Source: Gillisia sp. Hel_I_86 (GTDB lineage: Bacteria > Bacteroidota > Bacteroidia > Flavobacteriales > Flavobacteriaceae). From it: DNA of 64,000 nt. The position numbers and the translations under genes are program-made. The notes below the pieces were generated by a model that had not been told where the DNA came from, did not search any database, and saw only the letters and a program-made list of their open reading frames with translations. The stretch lies in contig NZ_VISE01000001.1 of assembly GCF_007827275.1 (NCBI RefSeq), positions 2,728,001 through 2,792,000 on the forward strand, written 5' to 3'. This document shows positions 60,692-64,000 of this stretch, in pieces (positions within the stretch are counted from its first letter, which is position 1; every line of letters starts with the position of its first letter).

Positions 60692-61525
60692 ATGGATAAA
60701 ATTCTTGTGCCTATAGATTTTTCCGAGCACTCAGAATTCGCATTGCGGGTAGCAGCGGCTATTGCAAGGAAAAATAATCGTGAAATCGTAGCACTCCATA
60801 TGTTAGGGCTCTCCGATGAAGGTCTTACCAAGGTGGAAACCCAAGAACTGCAAGAAGCGATTTTAAATTTAAAATTTTCTGATAGTAAGTTTACAGATTT
60901 CCTGAACCGTGTATATCTAAATGGAGTTAAAATTCAGCATGCGGTGCAGCGAAATAAAGATTTTTTTGAAATCGATGCTATTGCAAAAAAGTTTGGAGCC
61001 GATTTAATAGTTATGGGTTCCCATGGCAGTAAAGGCTTAAGCGAGGTTCTTGTTGGATCTAATACAGAGAAAGTAGTGCGCACATCTAGTTTGCCTGTTT
61101 TAGTTATTAAGAGTCCTGTGGTGAACTTTAAATTTAAAAAAGTTGTATTTGCCTGCGATTTCAAAGAAGATTATATTGAACCATTTTGCAAGGCTTGGAA
61201 CTTTTTTAAACCTTATAAAAGTTTATTTAAGATCCTTTATATAAATCATCCAGAAAACTTTTTGAGCAATCAAGAAATGGAGGAAAAAGCGATGGAATTT
61301 ATTAAACAGGCCGGGATAAAGGATCTAAATTATTTAGAAGACATCATTTTTTACAACGATTATAATTTAGAAGAAGGGATCTACCGTTTTAGCAAAAAGT
61401 TCGAGGCAGATGTCGTTGCAATCCCTACACGTGGGAGAAGGGGGATAGCTCACTTTTTTTCAGCAAATAAAGGGGAATCCTTGGTGAACCATTCAGATAT
61501 ACCCATCATGACTTTTAAAAAATAG
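60692..61525 (+). CDS. tandem universal stress protein
   Basis: A 277-residue protein with two USP domains. The first has the ATP-type motif GADLIVMGSHGSKGLSEVLV-then-GSNTEKVVRTS; the second has ADVVAIPTRGRRGIAHFF and ends in SDIPIMTFKK. Two-domain USPs are common in Bacteroidota. It follows the lipoprotein gene by 82 bp, likely as the last gene of the operon under the bidirectional operator at 59436. Confidence 0.92.
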   Translation: MDKILVPIDFSEHSEFALRVAAAIARKNNREIVALHMLGLSDEGLTKVETQELQEAILNLKFSDSKFTDFLNRVYLNGVKIQHAVQRNKDFFEIDAIAKKFGADLIVMGSHGSKGLSEVLVGSNTEKVVRTSSLPVLVIKSPVVNFKFKKVVFACDFKEDYIEPFCKAWNFFKPYKSLFKILYINHPENFLSNQEMEEKAMEFIKQAGIKDLNYLEDIIFYNDYNLEEGIYRFSKKFEADVVAIPTRGRRGIAHFFSANKGESLVNHSDIPIMTFKK

Positions 61526-61576
61526 AATTGCTTTTGGCTATCTAGTTTTTCTTAAATCAATTAGGTCGGACACCCA

Positions 61577-62455
61577 TTATAATAACAATGGATTGGAATT
61601 ATGCTGTTTTAATACAGGTTTCAATAATTCTAGGGGAATGCTAACAGAAAAAGTTCCCGTATAAGCCGGACAGATAACACAATCATCAAAGAAATATTCT
61701 ACGGTTAAATTGTTGATCACAAAATTATCTTTACTGCTATAAAAATCTTCTGCTGAAATTTCCCAACAGTCATAATAAATTTCTCCAGATTTTATTTTTT
61801 TGGAGAGCACTTCATTTAATATTTCCCTAAGCTCTTCTTCAGATCCTGTATTAAAGAAATCTTCATATTTCATAAACTTGGAATTCACCAAATCATAATT
61901 AAAGCTATCGAAAGAATAAGAAGGATAGGGCTTTCTGTGGTAATAGGTCTCATTATAGAAGAGCACGCTGATCAACTTATCATCTAGGCTAAAAATTTTA
62001 TAATCGACCATCTTTTTGGATCTATCATCACGCGTTCGTGTAGAATCACAAACCACTTCTCCCTCTTCCAAAATAGCTTTCTCCACGCCTTCTATATCCA
62101 AATAATCTTTTTCTAAATAGCTGTTGAAATTGGCGTGGGACTGGTTGATTCCTTCATTTAAATAAGGATATTTAAAAGTGATTAGATAACAGTCTTCATC
62201 TTTTAAAAATGATTTGGATAAAACGAGTTCTTTCAATTCCTCTTGGTCATCCTCTTTTTTAAGTATTGATTCTCTTTTGATTTTTAAAGATTGTTCTCTC
62301 TGAAATTCAATTTCGTCCAAGCCGGTTATAGAGTCATTGCTTTTTGTATCGCGCTGTTTCTCTAATTGAATACGCTTGTATTCCATTTGCTTGGACGTCT
62401 CTTTTTTACATGCCAATAAACTTATGCAGATTACCAGTATTATCAGGATTTTCAT
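61577..62455 (-). CDS. DUF3298 (RsiV-like) domain lipoprotein
   Basis: A 292-residue lipoprotein with Cys16 in SLLAC, a charged linker to about residue 75, a first domain with ITFKYPYLNEGI, and a C-terminal DUF3298-type region (YDLVNSKFMKYEDFF, EELREILNEVLSKKI, FSVSIPLELLKPVL). This domain occurs in the anti-sigma factor RsiV, but here there is no N-terminal anti-sigma segment, so a different envelope role is likely. Confidence 0.75.
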   Translation of the reverse strand: MKILIILVICISLLACKKETSKQMEYKRIQLEKQRDTKSNDSITGLDEIEFQREQSLKIKRESILKKEDDQEELKELVLSKSFLKDEDCYLITFKYPYLNEGINQSHANFNSYLEKDYLDIEGVEKAILEEGEVVCDSTRTRDDRSKKMVDYKIFSLDDKLISVLFYNETYYHRKPYPSYSFDSFNYDLVNSKFMKYEDFFNTGSEEELREILNEVLSKKIKSGEIYYDCWEISAEDFYSSKDNFVINNLTVEYFFDDCVICPAYTGTFSVSIPLELLKPVLKQHNSNPLLL

Positions 62456-62490
62456 AAAAGATGTATTTAATCTTTATTGAGGTTTAATTT

Positions 62491-62524
62491 CCCGAGGCCT
62501 GCCCGTAATGTTTGGGTGGGCTTG
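62491..62524. repeat. 34-bp intergenic repeat, copy 2
   Basis: Same family as 58638-58671 (CCCGAGGCCTGCCCGTAATG and following), in the DNA upstream of the DUF3298 gene. Confidence 0.5.
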
Positions 62525-62605
62525 TAAGGGGATTCTTGATTCTAAAAACGCCGTTAAAATTCTATGTACGTTTTTAGGTACTTATAAAATTCAAATTCTG
62601 TTTAA

Positions 62606-62890
62606 TCAATAAAGGCCATTTACTATGATTATTAGGCTGTTCACAACGACACTTAACAAGAGCAGGTCTAATATTAATTTTGGTTTTTGAATCGTAAGAA
62701 TAGCAGCATTATGGGTATTGCATACAATTACTGTAATAACCACCATAAACTTATGCAGAAATCCATTGCCATGCATTAGGGAGGTCACTACAGCAATGGA
62801 GCCTATACCCGTAGAGGCAATAATTCCTATAGAAGAATACCCGATTACGTTCTCAGAAAAGTCGATTTTCATTTTTGTGTAAAGTGTCAT
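62606..62890 (-). CDS. small membrane protein, 94 residues
   Basis: Starts MTLYTKMKIDFSENVIGYSS and has about three hydrophobic segments (IGIIASTGIGSIAVV, FMVVITVIVC, LLLLSVVVNSLIII). No recognised family. The ATG at 62890 is preferred over a TTG at 62917. It lies 68 bp after the TerB-like gene on the same strand and is probably co-transcribed with it. Confidence 0.6.
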   Translation of the reverse strand: MTLYTKMKIDFSENVIGYSSIGIIASTGIGSIAVVTSLMHGNGFLHKFMVVITVIVCNTHNAAILTIQKPKLILDLLLLSVVVNSLIIIVNGLY

Positions 62891-62958
62891 ATCGATTTTG
62901 TTTAGTGATACCGGCAACTCGAAAGGCTGTCTTCTCTCGAAATATTAAAATAATCACT

Positions 62959-63369
62959 TTACTGATTTCCTTCAAATAATAATTTAAGTTTAGCAAGGAT
63001 CATAAGTTCTGCCTTGTTTTTTCCTGCAAATTCATTTGCAATTGCATTTGCGGTTTTTAAAATGAGCTGTTTTCGTTCTTTAGTGAATAATTTAGGGTGT
63101 TTTTCAAAATAGTCTTTAAAGCTCTCATAACATTCTTTCGCATCGGCTTGTTCATGGTCAAACCATTCAAAAACAATTTCAATTTGATAGGCTGCATTTG
63201 TACCAAATTCATCTTTGGAATTTTCCGGTTTTCGCCAATTGGATATAACAAGTTCACATAAGCGTTCATATTCCTGCTCCCTAACTACTTTATCTACTGC
63301 AGCAATGGCATAGAATAATTCCCCCAATTTTTGATAGAATATTAATTCTGGTTCTATAATTTTCTGCAT
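62959..63369 (-). CDS. TerB-like protein
   Basis: A 136-residue all-helical acidic protein. Its N-terminal half (FYQKLGELFYAIAAVDKVVREQEYERLCELV) follows the TerB-like pattern of helices with acidic residues; shown in parts: ELFYAIAAVDKVV, REQEYERLCELV. TerB-like domains occur in tellurite and stress-response modules. A CRP/FNR-like site lies 49 bp upstream. Specific function unknown. Confidence 0.65.
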   Translation of the reverse strand: MQKIIEPELIFYQKLGELFYAIAAVDKVVREQEYERLCELVISNWRKPENSKDEFGTNAAYQIEIVFEWFDHEQADAKECYESFKDYFEKHPKLFTKERKQLILKTANAIANEFAGKNKAELMILAKLKLLFEGNQ

Positions 63370-63417
63370 GGTTAAAGGATTTTATTTTATAAATTTACCA
63401 GCCTCTATGGATAGTAA

Positions 63418-63435
63418 CAATGATAATTATCATTA
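63418..63435 (-). promoter_or_regulatory. CRP/FNR-like operator and promoter of the TerB-like operon
   Basis: AATGA-TAATTA-TCATT core palindrome, with the 18-mer CAATGA-TAATTA-TCATTA. On the minus strand TAAATTTA (63390-63397) lies exactly 20 bp away. Divergence at the outer base pairs makes it the weakest palindrome with good spacing. Confidence 0.55.
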
Positions 63436-63647
63436 AGTACAATACCAGTGGAATATTGGACTCATTTTGACTTTCTGTTTGGAACCGGGAATTAAGGATT
63501 TTATTTATTAAAGAAGGCTTTATTGAGTAGCATAGCCATACCTACGGTACACTAAAAAGATGAGATTAAGGAGCAAAATGTAAAATTCGTAGGTAAAAGA
63601 AAAAGTCGAGAGGAGTTCATTATAATAATAATGGGTATTTTTGAATT

Positions 63648-64000
63648 ATGGAAGGTTTTAAACGGGAGAGTGATGTATTCAGGATTCTTTCTGAAGCAGT
63701 TTCAGAAGGTATTATTGTGGTTGACAAAGCCCAGCAAATTGTAACCACTAATAAAGCTGCCGATGCAATTTTTGGCTATGCAAAAAATGAGCTTATTGGA
63801 AAATCCTTGGATGTTTTAATTCCCATGAAGTACCGTCATTCACATCCTAAGCAGGTGAAGACTTTTTTAGAAGATAGCGATAAACGGCAAATGGGCCATG
63901 GGAGGGATCTATATGGGTTGCGGAAAGACGGCTCCCAATTTCCGGTAGAAGCAGGATTAAATCCTTTTAATATAAATGGGAACATGTATGTCATGGCATT
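63648..64000 (+). CDS. PAS-domain sensor protein (partial, N-terminus)
   Basis: The first 117 residues of a protein running off the right edge, starting MEGFKRESDVFRIL. They form a PAS domain with IVVDKAQQIVTTNKAADAIF, then FGYAKNELIGKSLDVLIP, YRHSHPKQV and GHGRDLYGLRKDGSQFPVEA. The His at residue 66 and Arg at 86 line up with the haem-proximal His and distal Arg of FixL, although many non-haem PAS domains share this pattern. The output domain (histidine kinase or other) is outside the window. Confidence 0.85.
   Translation, partial: MEGFKRESDVFRILSEAVSEGIIVVDKAQQIVTTNKAADAIFGYAKNELIGKSLDVLIPMKYRHSHPKQVKTFLEDSDKRQMGHGRDLYGLRKDGSQFPVEAGLNPFNINGNMYVMA

Noticed and set aside
1-64000. tRNA or rRNA genes, prophage or insertion sequence with transposase
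   Set aside because: None could be recognised on either strand; the only mobile-like signals are short non-coding repeats.

Overview
The window reads as a chromosomal segment of a member of the Flavobacteriaceae (Bacteroidota). The evidence is moderate-to-low GC, TAnnTTTG-type -7 promoter boxes, a type IX secretion C-terminal sorting domain, many Bacteroidota-style lipoproteins, and product families typical of marine flavobacteria (Gramella/Gillisia/Zunongwangia-like). The genus is an inference; no rRNA or other phylogenetic marker is present.

Layout. (1) 1-7127, minus strand: respiratory complex I genes nuoA-B-C-D-H-I-J with no nuoE, nuoF or nuoG, preceded by korA-korB (2-oxoglutarate:ferredoxin oxidoreductase). 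(2) 7257-11164, plus: a 2[4Fe-4S] ferredoxin and a full-length pyruvate:ferredoxin oxidoreductase, divergent from kor. Together they suggest that ferredoxin, rather than NADH, feeds this complex I. (3) 11278-12508: a HEPN protein and pdxH. (4) 13725-35679, plus: a Wzx/Wzy-type exopolysaccharide locus with an initiating sugar transferase, GDP-fucose genes (gmd frameshifted), a GH16 lipoprotein, Wza/Wzc, CDP-6-deoxyhexose and C-methyltransferase genes, Wzx, Wzy, at least five glycosyltransferases and a PssD/PssE pair. Two copies of a small inverted-repeat element flank a two-glycosyltransferase cassette. (5) 35880-40477, minus: a beta-helix protein, a repetitive fibre-like protein and a T9SS-sorted protein, plus an unknown gene. 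(6) 40478-43640: gene-poor DNA with palindromic repeats, a hemerythrin protein, a broken Rrf2 regulator and a thioredoxin-fold protein. (7) 43772-53383, minus: a clade II nitrous oxide reductase region (lipoprotein cytochrome c, FAS1 lipoprotein, NosZ, a membrane protein, NosL, NosD, NosF, NosY) and a 602-residue protein of unknown function. (8) 54037-57844: an Mla-type lipid ABC transporter and a patatin. (9) 58190-64000: stress and anaerobiosis genes (1-Cys peroxiredoxin, Cys-less ArsC-like protein, USP, TerB-like, small lipoproteins) and the start of a PAS sensor gene.

The most interesting signal is regulatory. Eight copies of a CRP/FNR-like palindrome, ATATGA-N6-TCATAT or close variants, occur in intergenic DNA. 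At ten promoter positions a match or near-match to the flavobacterial -7 box lies exactly 20 bp from the palindrome edge, which puts the palindrome centre near -41.5, the class II activator position. The sites front kor, fdx-nifJ, the nos operon, the 602-residue gene, the mla operon, the peroxiredoxin, the ArsC-like/USP genes, a TerB-like operon and a stretch with no convincing gene that ends in an intrinsic terminator (candidate small RNA). I infer one low-oxygen or N-oxide regulon covering ferredoxin metabolism, N2O respiration, envelope lipid transport and stress proteins. The regulator gene is not in the window.
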